Shown here one piece after another: positions 1 to 6,831 of a stretch of DNA of 20,342 nucleotides. Location: positions 1 through 20,342 of the forward strand of contig NZ_CAMLIX010000072.1 in NCBI RefSeq assembly GCF_946479975.1, read 5' to 3'. The translations under genes and the position numbers were made by a program. Within the stretch, counting starts at the first letter, position 1; each line of letters begins with the position of its first letter. The notes beneath the pieces were generated by a model. That model saw only the letters and a program-made list of their open reading frames with translations, was not told the DNA's origin and did no database searches. The stretch comes from an uncultured Flavobacterium sp. (GTDB taxonomy: Bacteria; Bacteroidota; Bacteroidia; Flavobacteriales; Flavobacteriaceae).

Positions 1-197
1 TCATTCGATTTTAAACAACTTTTACTTTTTATATGCTTCGTACAATTTTGTTAAGCAATTTTACGTTTTAAATATTTAAGATGCGTTCTTAATTAAATAA
101 GAAACGAAATACGAGATTTTCATTCTTCGAAAATCCTTTTAAAACCTGCCTTTTCTGCCTCAAAATTTACCTGTTTACTGTATACGTTACCCACAAA
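1..197. other. Gene-free AT-rich upstream region
   Basis: No convincing gene, RNA or strong hairpin was seen here. The stretch is AT-rich and stop-dense on both strands. It ends at the palindrome and sigma-54 promoter that serve the glycosyltransferase. The 3' or 5' end of a neighbouring gene may lie just outside the window. Confidence 0.5.
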
Positions 198-214
198 GTG
201 TAAAATAATTACAC
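198..214. promoter_or_regulatory. Palindrome, candidate enhancer-binding-protein site
   Basis: GTGTAA-N5-TTACAC is a perfect 6-bp inverted repeat. A looser outer pair flanks it: ACCCA at 189-193 and TGGGT at 224-228. It lies about 55 bp upstream of the sigma-54 -24 element, so roughly 80-95 bp before the predicted transcript start. That is the usual spacing for the upstream activator site of an NtrC-type enhancer-binding protein. The palindrome is seen directly; the role is inferred. Confidence 0.5.
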
Positions 215-267
215 ACTCTTTTTTGGGTTCAATTTCTTAAATGGCTCTACACCAACTTTAAACTGTA

Positions 268-284
268 TTGGCACGACGCTTGCA
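268..284 (+). promoter_or_regulatory. Sigma-54 (RpoN) -24/-12 promoter
   Basis: TTGGCACGACGCTTGCA matches the RpoN consensus (YTGGCACGrNNNTTGCW) at every defined position. The GG at 270-271 and the GC at 282-283 have the required 12-nt spacing. It is on the strand of, and the only strong promoter upstream of, the glycosyltransferase. The predicted transcript start is near 295, giving a leader of about 115 nt. Such promoters need an ATP-dependent enhancer-binding protein, so expression should be tightly conditional. Confidence 0.8.
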
Positions 285-411
285 AATTGTGTTTGTATCA
301 AAATCTTAATGAATTTGTTTTTTGTTGCTTTCCATACGAGTAACATCAATCAAGAAAGAAGATTTTACTAAAAGCCATATTTAAAAAGCAAATCAAAAAA
401 AGGAGTATAGC

Positions 412-1857
412 ATGGAAAGCGAAACAATTATCTCAAAACAATTTTATGCGAACAATAGTTCAGCTATCAGCGAAAAAACATTAAACGGTTCTTTTTTTAG
501 AACGAATGAAAAAGCAAAACAAATACACGTTAAAAGACCATCAAGCCCAATTGGATTAACCATTATTATTGCAACATTTTTATTGATGATTGCAGGTGTT
601 TGTTCTGTGTTTTTATTACAAGACGAATTTGAACAATTTCATTTTGAAAGAATCGCTTCAACTTGGGGATTACCATTTTTGGTTTTCACAACACTATTAT
701 TTCTTTATCAAACGGGAGTTTTCTTGTACAGTTCTTATTTATATTTAAGATACAAACCAATCGAATCTGTATCTGACGAATTATTGCCGACTTGTACGAT
801 TATTGTTCCGGCTTATAATGAAGGAAAATTAGTTTGGGATACTTTATTGAGTCTTGCAGACAGCGATTATCCAGCCGAAAAATTACAGCTTTTAGCTATT
901 GACGATGGAAGTAAAGATGATACTTGGTATTGGATGCAGGAAGCAAAAGCAAAATTAGGAGATCGTGTAACGATTTTTCAGCAGCCAAAAAACCAAGGAA
1001 AACGTCAAGCTTTATACAGAGGATTCAAATTAGGAACAGGAGAAATCTTTGTAACTGTAGATTCTGATTCTATTGTGAAAAAAGATACACTAAGAAACTT
1101 AGTTAGTCCGTTTGTGGTAAACGAAAAATGTGGAGCTGTTGCAGGAAACGTACAAGTTTTAAACAACAAATCGGCAATTTTACCAAAAATGCTGAACGTA
1201 AGTTTTGTAATGAGTTTTGAATTCCAACGTTCTGCAGAAAGCGAATTAGGTTCTGTTTTATGTACTCCTGGGGCTTTGGCAGCGTACAAAAGAGATGCTG
1301 TTTTCAATTGTCTTCCAGAATGGATCAACCAAACTTTTATGGGCGAACCATCAGATATTGGAGAAGATCGTGCTTTGACAAATATGATTTTAAAACAAGG
1401 TTTTGAAGTTAGATTTCAAAGAAATGCAGTAGTATTGACAAATGTTCCTGAAGAATATAAAGGATTGTACAAAATGTTCATCAGATGGGCGAGAAGTAAC
1501 GTTCGTGAAAACTTGATGATGGCGAAATATGTTTTTACAGATTTTAGAAAAACATCAAAATTTGGTCCGAGAATGTTGTTCATAAACCAATTCTTTAAAA
1601 TCGCAATGACATACCCATTTATCTTATTTATGTTTTATTTTATTGCAGTTCACCCGGTATTATTTTTAAGTTCAACCTTTTTAGGAATCTTAATTTTTTC
1701 AAGTTTCTCAATGATCTTTTATGCAAAAAGATACAACTTGTCTGAGTCATTCTGGGCTTATTCTTATAGTGTTTTCTACACTTTCAGTTTATTCTGGATT
1801 GCACCTTATGCAATAGCAACAGCCAACAAAAAAGGATGGCTGACAAGAGGTTTATAA
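412..1857 (+). CDS. Membrane family-2 glycosyltransferase (NodC/HAS/cellulose-synthase-like)
   Basis: 481 aa, a processive inverting GT2 enzyme that should build a beta-linked polysaccharide from a nucleotide sugar while passing it across the inner membrane. There are two N-terminal membrane segments (about 48-70 and 86-112). The cytoplasmic catalytic domain has DDGS at 164-167 (first Asp pair), DSDS at 217-220 (DxD metal site), GED at 317-319 (catalytic base) and an R358-W359 motif standing in for the family's QxxRW. Three or so C-terminal membrane segments follow (about 388-470). The ATG has a good AGGAG at 401-405, which is unusual in this phylum. The gene stands alone, with no PilZ, secretin or modification genes visible, so the sugar cannot be named. 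Transcription should start at the sigma-54 promoter and end at the hairpin just downstream. Exopolysaccharide or a chitin- or hyaluronan-like polymer are all possible. Confidence 0.85.
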   Translation: MESETIISKQFYANNSSAISEKTLNGSFFRTNEKAKQIHVKRPSSPIGLTIIIATFLLMIAGVCSVFLLQDEFEQFHFERIASTWGLPFLVFTTLLFLYQTGVFLYSSYLYLRYKPIESVSDELLPTCTIIVPAYNEGKLVWDTLLSLADSDYPAEKLQLLAIDDGSKDDTWYWMQEAKAKLGDRVTIFQQPKNQGKRQALYRGFKLGTGEIFVTVDSDSIVKKDTLRNLVSPFVVNEKCGAVAGNVQVLNNKSAILPKMLNVSFVMSFEFQRSAESELGSVLCTPGALAAYKRDAVFNCLPEWINQTFMGEPSDIGEDRALTNMILKQGFEVRFQRNAVVLTNVPEEYKGLYKMFIRWARSNVRENLMMAKYVFTDFRKTSKFGPRMLFINQFFKIAMTYPFILFMFYFIAVHPVLFLSSTFLGILIFSSFSMIFYAKRYNLSESFWAYSYSVFYTFSLFWIAPYAIATANKKGWLTRGL

Positions 1858-1893
1858 TTTAGTACACTATCATTCTATATAAAAACTCCAAAG

Positions 1894-1924
1894 AAAAACC
1901 CGCTGTATTTTACAGCGGGTTTTT
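1894..1924 (+). terminator. Rho-independent terminator of the glycosyltransferase
   Basis: AAAAACCCGCTGTA - TTT - TACAGCGGGTTTTT is a perfect GC-rich stem with A and T tails, about 40 bp after the stop codon. Its flanks (ACTCCAAAGAAAA before, TTTTTCGATTA after) recur with decayed stems at about 1973-2016, 2287-2324, 2626-2666 and 2706-2755. The terminator therefore appears to be the intact member of a repeated module. Confidence 0.9.
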
Positions 1925-2030
1925 CGATTATGTGAATGTGGAATGTTTCATTGAGAACAATTCGTTATATAAAGTCCCAAGAAAAGAGATGTGTTTTATA
2001 ATGGTTTTTTCGATTCATATAACTGCATCA

Positions 2031-2209
2031 ATGTTCCGTTAGGAACATTTCGTCGGTAGAAAAAAATAATGTCGTTTTGAGTTTGTGTCCTGTAGGGACA
2101 CTTGATTTATGCAGAGAATATCTAAACCCATAATCAAACGTTCCTACGGAACGTATTATCGACGCCTTCAAATTTTGTTTCTACCGATGAGATGTTCCTA
2201 ACGGAACAT
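2031..2209. repeat. REP-like palindromic unit, copy 1
   Basis: The 18-bp ends (2031-2048 and 2192-2209) are perfect reverse complements, and each also folds on itself (ATGTTCC...GGAACAT). Inside them a GTCGGTAGAAA block faces its reverse complement, giving a near-perfect outer stem of about 32 bp (2031-2062 with 2178-2209). The interior holds two small hairpins, GTGTCC/GGACAC at 2085-2101 and ACGTTCC/GGAACGT at 2138-2154. This nested architecture resembles REP/BIME elements mobilised by RAYT (Y1) transposases. No transposase is in the window. Confidence 0.85.
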
Positions 2210-2240
2210 ACAACTGGGTTGATAGAAGGTATTCAAAAAA

Positions 2241-2282
2241 TTAATTTTCTAAGGAAGTTATGATTTGCTTTTTCATTGAAGT
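2241..2282 (-). pseudogene. Duplicated 3' end of the AAA ATPase gene, fragment 1
   Basis: On the minus strand this reads TSMKKQIITSLEN-stop, against TSMKKQIIASLEN-stop at the true end of the ATPase gene (2982-3020). It is a fossil copy of the last 13 or so codons, carried with repeat copy 1. The differences are mostly third-position changes, so the duplication is not very recent or the original was under coding constraint. Confidence 0.75.
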
Positions 2283-2339
2283 CACATAAACTCCACGTTA
2301 TATTTTAAAGTGGTTTTTTCGATTACATGCAAATGTGTA

Positions 2340-2516
2340 ATGTTCCGTTAGGAACATCTCGTCGGTAGAAAAAAATAATGTTGTTTTGAGTTTGTGTCCC
2401 GTAGGGACACTTGATTTAGGCAAAGAATATCTAAATCAATAATCAAACGTACCTACGGAACGTATTGTCACGTTTCAAATCTTGTTTCTACCGACGAAAT
2501 GTTCCTAACGGAACAT
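2340..2516. repeat. REP-like palindromic unit, copy 2
   Basis: This has the same layout as copy 1. The 18-bp terminal palindromes (2340-2357 and 2499-2516) are exact reverse complements, and the internal TCGGTAGAAA/TTTCTACCGA arms and GTGTCCC/GGGACAC hairpin are kept. The second internal hairpin is slightly decayed (ACGTACC facing GGAACGT). Confidence 0.85.
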
Positions 2517-2547
2517 ACAATTGGGATGATAGAAAGTATTCAAAAAA

Positions 2548-2587
2548 TTTATTTTCTAACGAAGTTATGATTTGCTTTTTCATTGAG
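2548..2587 (-). pseudogene. Duplicated 3' end of the AAA ATPase gene, fragment 2
   Basis: On the minus strand this reads SMKKQIITSLEN followed by AAA where the true gene has its TAA stop. It is a second fossil of the ATPase gene end, tied to repeat copy 2 and already lacking the stop. It shares the IIT variant with fragment 1, so those two are closer to each other than to the functional end. Confidence 0.7.
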
Positions 2588-2766
2588 ATTAATGCCGAAC
2601 CTTCTGTTAGGAACGTTTTATCACATAAACTTCACTTTGTGTTTTTACACAGGATTTTTCGATTACACGCAAATGTGTAATGTTTTATGACAACAATTCG
2701 TCATATAAACTCCAAAGAAAAGAGTTGTGTTTTTATAACGGTTTTTTCGATTAAATGCAATGTGTA

Positions 2767-2947
2767 ATGTTCCGTTAGGAACATCTCGTCGGTAGAAAAA
2801 AATAATATCGTTTTGAGTTTGTGTCTTGTAGGGACACTTGGATTTTATACAAAAGAATATCTAAACCAATATTCAAACGTTCCTACGGAACGTATTATCG
2901 ACGCCTTCAAATTTTGTTTCTACCGACGAAATGTTCCTACGGAACAT
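2767..2947. repeat. REP-like palindromic unit, copy 3
   Basis: Third unit of the array, with the same outer arms (2767-2784 and 2931-2947) and internal hairpins. The right-hand palindrome is one base shorter (ATGTTCC-TAC-GGAACAT). It lies about 35 bp from the true 3' end of the ATPase gene and may be the ancestral copy next to the genuine gene end. It could also act as the 3' boundary structure of that transcript. Confidence 0.85.
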
Positions 2948-2981
2948 ACACTTGGGTTGATAGAAGGAAGATGTTCAAAAA

Positions 2982-3683
2982 TTAATTTTCTAACGAAGCT
3001 ATGATTTGTTTTTTCATAGAAGTATGAATATAATCCAAAGCTTCAGAATAGGAAACATTATAACGTCTTTCGATGTTTTGAAATTGTTCGGGAAACTCAC
3101 TTAAAATTTTATCGTAATAAATATCCAAATAACTTTCAGAAGGCATTTCATATTTCAAACGAAGCTGAAATCTTCTTAATAAAGCGCTGTCAATTATTTC
3201 GTAATGATTCGTTGCACAAATAACCAAACTATCTGAAGGAAAGTAATCAAAAAGCTGAATTAATGTATTGACCAATCGTCTCATTTCGCCAACATCTTTA
3301 TCATCGCTGTCACGGCTTTTTCCGATTTGGTCAAATTCATCTAAAAATAAAACCGCTCTTTCACGAATCGCTTTATCAAAAATGGCTTTTAGATTTTTAG
3401 AAGTTTCACCAATTCGCGCGTCTATAACCGTGCTGAGGTTAATAATGATAATTTTTTTATTTAAACTATGAGCAATCGCTTTTGCTGTCGTCGTTTTACC
3501 ACAGCCCGAACTTCCGTGCAGTAAAATTTTGTTGTCAACTTTAAGATTGTATTTTTTTAATTCGTCAATATATTGATGCTCTTTGATAATCTGAAGAAGC
3601 GATATTTTATTTTCTTCGCTAAAAAACAAATCGTCTAAAGCAATTTTTTCAGTATCAATTACAGTAAGATCATTCAGGTTCAT
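2982..3683 (-). CDS. Small AAA-family ATPase
   Basis: 233 aa from the ATG at 3683. A TTG seven codons upstream also opens the frame, but the ATG is more plausible. It is a single AAA module. In that numbering it has Walker A GSSGCGKT (57-64), Walker B VLFLDEFD (111-118), sensor-1 CATN (156-159) and an S-A-L-L-R-R-F segment (166-172) typical of the arginine-finger and sensor region. There is no membrane segment, protease domain or long N-terminal adaptor domain, so it resembles the compact stand-alone AAA proteins of unknown client (a KGGVGR/SpoVK-like core). It begins 30 bp after yggS on the same strand and is probably cotranscribed with it. Its 3' end borders the REP-like array, where two copies of its last codons lie. 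The ATPase fold is confident; the substrate is unknown. Confidence 0.8.
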   Translation of the reverse strand: MNLNDLTVIDTEKIALDDLFFSEENKISLLQIIKEHQYIDELKKYNLKVDNKILLHGSSGCGKTTTAKAIAHSLNKKIIIINLSTVIDARIGETSKNLKAIFDKAIRERAVLFLDEFDQIGKSRDSDDKDVGEMRRLVNTLIQLFDYFPSDSLVICATNHYEIIDSALLRRFQLRLKYEMPSESYLDIYYDKILSEFPEQFQNIERRYNVSYSEALDYIHTSMKKQIIASLEN

Positions 3684-3713
3684 CTGCGTTTTTATTTGGT
3701 GCAAAATTAAGTT

Positions 3714-4445
3714 TTATTCTGCAATGTTTTCGTTCCAGATTTCTTTTCCTAAAAAACGGTTTCCAAAGATCGAAGTTCCAATTCTGACCATATTTGAACC
3801 TTCTGCAATCGCAAGTTCCAAATCCTGAGACATTCCCATTGAAAGTTTTAAATCTTGTAAACCTTCAATTTCTTCGGCATAAATCTCATCGCGGACAGTT
3901 CGTAAAAGTCGAAGCGACGGAATCATTTTTTCTTTTTCAACATCTAGAAGTCCAATGCTCATTAAACCTTTAATATTCAAAGTTTCGTAGTTTTTTATTT
4001 TTTTAATGAAAGACAAAACGTTTTCTGGCGCCAATCCGAATTTACTTTCTTCGTAAGAAGTATTTACCTGAACAAAAACGTCTACTTTTCTGTTTTGATT
4101 TTGAAGCTGTTTGTGCAATTCATCAGCAAGACTTAAACGATCCAAAGATTGAATGCAAGTAACATATTTCAAAACATCTTTGACTTTATTCGTTTGAAGA
4201 TGTCCAATAAAATGGCGTTCGACAGGAAGATATTTTAACTCAAAATCTTTATCCCGCAGTTCCTGCATTTTATTTTCACCCATTAACGTTTCACCAGCTT
4301 CAACCGCAATTCGTATTTGTTTTGCCGGAACAGTTTTGGTTGCCAGTAAAAGCTGTACTTCATCGGGATTTCGACCAGCACTTCGGCAGGCGTTTTCAAT
4401 TCGCTGATGGACTTTAATCAAATTAAAAATAATGTCGTTTTTCAT
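3714..4445 (-). CDS. yggS: YggS/PROSC-family pyridoxal-phosphate homeostasis protein
   Basis: 243 aa, full length for the family. It is a cytoplasmic fold-type III TIM-barrel protein that binds PLP without a known enzymatic reaction and buffers B6 and amino-acid pools. The visible signatures are LLLATKTVPAKQ with the PLP Lys at position 37, GENKMQE, HFIGHLQTNK, and the C-terminal phosphate-binding stretch SMGMSQDLELAIAEGSNMVRIGTSIFG. The start is the ATG at 4445. The AAA ATPase follows 30 bp downstream. A PLP-domain MocR-type regulator lies upstream on the same strand, and short TGGACT-like sites occur near both starts, so a B6 link is possible. Confidence 0.9.
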   Translation of the reverse strand: MKNDIIFNLIKVHQRIENACRSAGRNPDEVQLLLATKTVPAKQIRIAVEAGETLMGENKMQELRDKDFELKYLPVERHFIGHLQTNKVKDVLKYVTCIQSLDRLSLADELHKQLQNQNRKVDVFVQVNTSYEESKFGLAPENVLSFIKKIKNYETLNIKGLMSIGLLDVEKEKMIPSLRLLRTVRDEIYAEEIEGLQDLKLSMGMSQDLELAIAEGSNMVRIGTSIFGNRFLGKEIWNENIAE

Positions 4446-4465
4446 ACTGCGAAATTAATAATAAT

Positions 4466-4510
4466 CTGGAATGTAGTTAAATCCAGTTTTTTAAATTAAA
4501 AGTAGTCCAG
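4466..4510. promoter_or_regulatory. CTGGA inverted repeat and AGTCCAG element upstream of yggS
   Basis: CTGGA (4466-4470) and TCCAG (4482-4486) form a short inverted repeat just upstream of yggS, and AGTCCAG follows at 4504-4510. The same heptamer (CTGGACT, reverse complement AGTCCAG) lies at the start of the MocR-type gene (6228-6234). The sequence match is observed; a role as a regulator-binding site is inference from short words and could be chance. Confidence 0.25.
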
Positions 4511-4551
4511 GTGAATTAAATATTAATTAAATAGACAAATTTATTGCATAG

Positions 4552-4576
4552 CCCCTAGTTTCAACTAGGGGTTTTT
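4552..4576. repeat. Hairpin with T tract
   Basis: CCCCTAGTT - TC - AACTAGGGG, followed by five T residues on the plus strand. It looks like a rho-independent terminator for plus-strand transcription, but no plus-strand gene lies upstream. It is more likely the first element of a block of intergenic hairpins between the MocR-type gene and yggS. Confidence 0.6.
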
Positions 4577-4590
4577 AGAAGTGCACAAGA

Positions 4591-4634
4591 ATGGCTTTAG
4601 CCAAATTGGTGTAGTTTAGGCTAAAGCCATTTTT
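4591..4634. repeat. 12-bp inverted repeat, GGCTTTAGCC type
   Basis: ATGGCTTTAGCC (4591-4602) and GGCTAAAGCCAT (4619-4630) are perfect complements around a 16-nt loop, with T residues after. This is the kind of short palindrome found repeated between genes in Bacteroidetes genomes. It is seen once in this window. Confidence 0.65.
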
Positions 4635-4649
4635 AAGCGAATTTATAAA

Positions 4650-4669
4650 CCTCCATCTAAAGATGGAGG
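4650..4669. repeat. 9-bp tight hairpin, CCTCCATCT type
   Basis: CCTCCATCT-AA-AGATGGAGG is a perfect stem with a 2-nt loop. It follows the preceding hairpin by about 16 bp and belongs to the same intergenic block. Confidence 0.65.
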
Positions 4670-4720
4670 CAATTGATGAGAAATATTAGTTAACTTAATG
4701 GACTCTGATAAAAAAGATTC

Positions 4721-4808
4721 GCTATTGCGAAAACGCTGATTGACGCAGATTTTAAAAATCAGTTTTTTTTCCGCGTCTTTGCGATAGCAAATTTGTAAAA
4801 TCCGCGTC
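4721..4808. repeat. Imperfect inverted repeat with GCGTC/TCCGCGTC motifs
   Basis: GCTATTGCGAAAACGC (4721-4736) faces GCGTCTTTGCGATAGC (4773-4788), an imperfect stem enclosing a second arm pair (CTGATT/AATCAG at 4736-4762). On the minus strand it reads as sequences of the ATCTGCGTCAATCAGCG type, which I associate with intergenic repeats in this phylum. It follows the MocR-type stop within 10 bp and could serve as that gene's transcript end. Confidence 0.5.
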
Positions 4809-4817
4809 TCATTTTAT

Positions 4818-6227
4818 TTACAGCAAGTTAGAAAGCGCTTTAATTCCTTCTTCAATTTGTTTTTCAGAAAGAGAAGCATAACCAAGACGGAAACCTTTAA
4901 TCGTTTCATCAAAACTAAATCGATCAGGACTCATAATTTGAATTCCGTGAGATTTTAGTTTTTCATAAATTTCCAAAACATCGATTTCAGCTTTAGGAAC
5001 AATCCAAAAAGCAAGTCCGCCTTCGGGTTTGGTAAAAGTGATTTTATCTTGAAGATATTGATTTAAAACACTTTCAAAATAATCTCGTTTACTTTTATAA
5101 ATCAAATTGGCTTTTTTGAGATGACGCTTTATTTTTCCTTCATTGATGAGGCTTAAAATTGCTTCTTCCATAATATTATCCCCTTGAACATCAATGATTT
5201 TTCTATGAATTCCAATTTTCAGAATATTCTCAGTAGAACTAACTAAATAACCAATTCGCAGTGCGGGCGCAACCACTTTGCTGAAACTTCCAATATAAAC
5301 GTAATTTTTCAAAGCCGAATAACTACAGATCGGCAGAATTGGCCGCTGTCCAAAATGAAACTCATTATCGTAATCATCTTCAATAATTGTAAAGTGATAT
5401 TGATTAGAAAGTTCGATCAATTTTAATCTCTTTTTTAAAGACAAAGTAACCGTAGTCGGAAATTGATGATGAGGTGTGACATAAATCGCTTTTATATGTT
5501 TGTGCTGCAAGTATTTTTCGACTTGATCGATATCCAAACCATCTGCTTCTACATTTACAGGAAGGAGTTTTGCACCAGAATTTTCAAAAGTTTCCCACGC
5601 GGGTTTGTAGCCAGGGTTTTCGACCAAAACATAATCGCCCGATTTTAAAATGCAGTGCGAAGCCAAATACATCGCCATTTGACTCCCGCGCGTAATACAG
5701 ATTTGATCCTGCGAAATGCTCATGCCTCGTTTAAAATTAAGCATTTGAGCAATCGATTTTCTAAACTCTGGATTTCCCAATTCGCTGCTGTAACCCATAA
5801 TCTGCCAGCGCGATTTTCGGCTGAACAATTCACGATACGCTCTTGCAAGATCATTCATAGGTGCCAATCGGCTGTCGGGAAGTCCGTCATCAAAAACTAA
5901 AAAACTTTTAGGTTCTTCAATTTCAATTTTATGTTCTTTTTTATTTTCTAATGAATGCTTGATTTGCGGAAGTTCCTGCGTTACAAAAGTTCCTTTTCGG
6001 TCAATTGAAATCAACCATCCTTCGGCAATCAAAACATCTAAAGCTTCGACAACTGTATTCCGATTTACTTTTAATAATGCAGCCAATTGCCTGCTTCCGG
6101 GAAGTGCGTTACCGCTAATTAATTTTCCTGTTTTAATGGCATCAATTACAGCATCGGCGATTTGAAGGTAAATGGCTTTATCTGATTTTTTGTCAAGCTG
6201 AATCTCTAGTGGCCAAGGACGTAGCAT
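4818..6227 (-). CDS. MocR/PdxR-type GntR regulator with aminotransferase-like domain
   Basis: 469 aa, full length. The N-terminal GntR winged helix (about 15-82) contains LPGSRQLAALLKVNRNTV and the wing W-L-I-S-I-D-R-K-G-T-F-V. A linker (about 85-108) leads to a fold-type I aminotransferase-like effector domain that senses PLP or an aldimine rather than catalysing. PLP motifs are TPHHQFP (251-257), EDDYD (283-287, pyridine-nitrogen Asp), GSFSK (313-317, Schiff-base Lys317) and Arg324 (phosphate). The TPHHQFP stretch is typical of the MocR/PdxR subfamily. Most MocR genes lie divergent from their target, but here none does. The nearest B6-related gene is yggS, 372 bp downstream on the same strand. 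Control of PLP supply is plausible, but the target is not proven. Confidence 0.85.
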   Translation of the reverse strand: MLRPWPLEIQLDKKSDKAIYLQIADAVIDAIKTGKLISGNALPGSRQLAALLKVNRNTVVEALDVLIAEGWLISIDRKGTFVTQELPQIKHSLENKKEHKIEIEEPKSFLVFDDGLPDSRLAPMNDLARAYRELFSRKSRWQIMGYSSELGNPEFRKSIAQMLNFKRGMSISQDQICITRGSQMAMYLASHCILKSGDYVLVENPGYKPAWETFENSGAKLLPVNVEADGLDIDQVEKYLQHKHIKAIYVTPHHQFPTTVTLSLKKRLKLIELSNQYHFTIIEDDYDNEFHFGQRPILPICSYSALKNYVYIGSFSKVVAPALRIGYLVSSTENILKIGIHRKIIDVQGDNIMEEAILSLINEGKIKRHLKKANLIYKSKRDYFESVLNQYLQDKITFTKPEGGLAFWIVPKAEIDVLEIYEKLKSHGIQIMSPDRFSFDETIKGFRLGYASLSEKQIEEGIKALSNLL

Positions 6228-6271
6228 CTGGACTGTTTTTTATTTGTAGAAGAAATAAATTTGCTAGTCCA
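6228..6271. promoter_or_regulatory. GGACT/AGTCC inverted repeat at the MocR-type gene start
   Basis: CTGGACT (6228-6234) abuts the start codon, and TAGTCCA lies at 6265-6271, so the AGTCC half-sites are inverted across about 31 bp. Autoregulation through spaced half-sites is common in MocR/PdxR proteins. The same words occur upstream of yggS. This is a candidate only. Confidence 0.3.
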
Positions 6272-6320
6272 AAAATACAATTTTCAACAGATGATATGAA
6301 ATATGTTTGTGTTAAAAATA

Positions 6321-6357
6321 AAAAAGCGGTTATCTCAATGAGATAACCGCTTTTTTT
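6321..6357. terminator. Strong terminator after the DUF1810 gene
   Basis: AAAAAGCGGTTATCTC - AAT - GAGATAACCGCTTTTTTT is a perfect stem flanked by A and T runs, so it can act in both directions. It lies about 15 bp after the stop of the minus-strand DUF1810 gene and so ends that transcript before the MocR-type gene. Confidence 0.9.
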
Positions 6358-6372
6358 AGAGTCCTAAGAATA

Positions 6373-6831
6373 TTAAGAAAGTACTGCTTCTGGCAGGATA
6401 ACAGTTTTTTGAGTAAAATTTAAAGTCAAAGGATCTAAATGTCCGTAGAAAAAAGTATCCAGAACTTCTTGAAATACCGGATCAGCATTTTCTACCTGAA
6501 CAAATAAACTCATAGACGAATGCAGTTTTCTAGCGTCTAGTTCGCCCAAAATACCTTCGGCAGATTTCTTTTTAAAAGTTAGTAAAAGTTTCGAAATCTC
6601 AATTAGATGTCTCGCCAAAACCGGATGATTTAAAAATTCAGTTGCCTCTTTCAAATCTGCAACAGCATAATAATCAGAAAGAGCACTTTTTCCTAAGCCT
6701 TGAATCTGCGGGAAAATAAACCACATCCAATTGGTTTCTTTTTTGCCTTTTTTCAGTTCAGAATATGCTTTTAAATAAAGTTTGTTTTGAGCATCTAAAA
6801 ATCGGGTCAAATCATTTTGTGCATAAATCAT
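6373..6831 (-). CDS. DUF1810 family protein
   Basis: 152 aa from the ATG at 6831. The frame stays open upstream to a TTG at 6930, but the family usually begins just before its N-D-L-x-R-F-L-D-A-Q motif, so the ATG is chosen. Motifs: DLTRFLDAQ (7-15), WMWFIFPQIQGLG (35-47), then a helical C-terminal half with L-D-A-R-K-L-H-S-S-M and F-Y-G-H-L-D-P-L-T. The length matches the family (about 140-150 aa). These are soluble single-domain bacterial proteins with no established biochemical role. It stands alone, ended by a strong hairpin, with a gene-free stretch upstream. Confidence 0.85.
   Translation of the reverse strand: MIYAQNDLTRFLDAQNKLYLKAYSELKKGKKETNWMWFIFPQIQGLGKSALSDYYAVADLKEATEFLNHPVLARHLIEISKLLLTFKKKSAEGILGELDARKLHSSMSLFVQVENADPVFQEVLDTFFYGHLDPLTLNFTQKTVILPEAVLS

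Noticed and set aside
1005..1328. Long antisense open frame within the glycosyltransferase gene
   Set aside because: It is opposite a well-conserved GT2 domain, has no motif of its own, and is explained by codon bias. The same applies to other antisense frames in nagA, metQ, ku and the exporter genes.
2031..2947. Regularly spaced repeats suggested a CRISPR array
   Set aside because: Only three units of about 180 bp at unequal spacing, each a nested palindrome. There are no short repeats with unique spacers and no cas genes.
2465..3004. Two short plus-strand open frames (2465-2680 and 2813-3004)
   Set aside because: Both run through the palindromic repeats and antisense ATPase tails. They share peptide segments only because the DNA is repeated.
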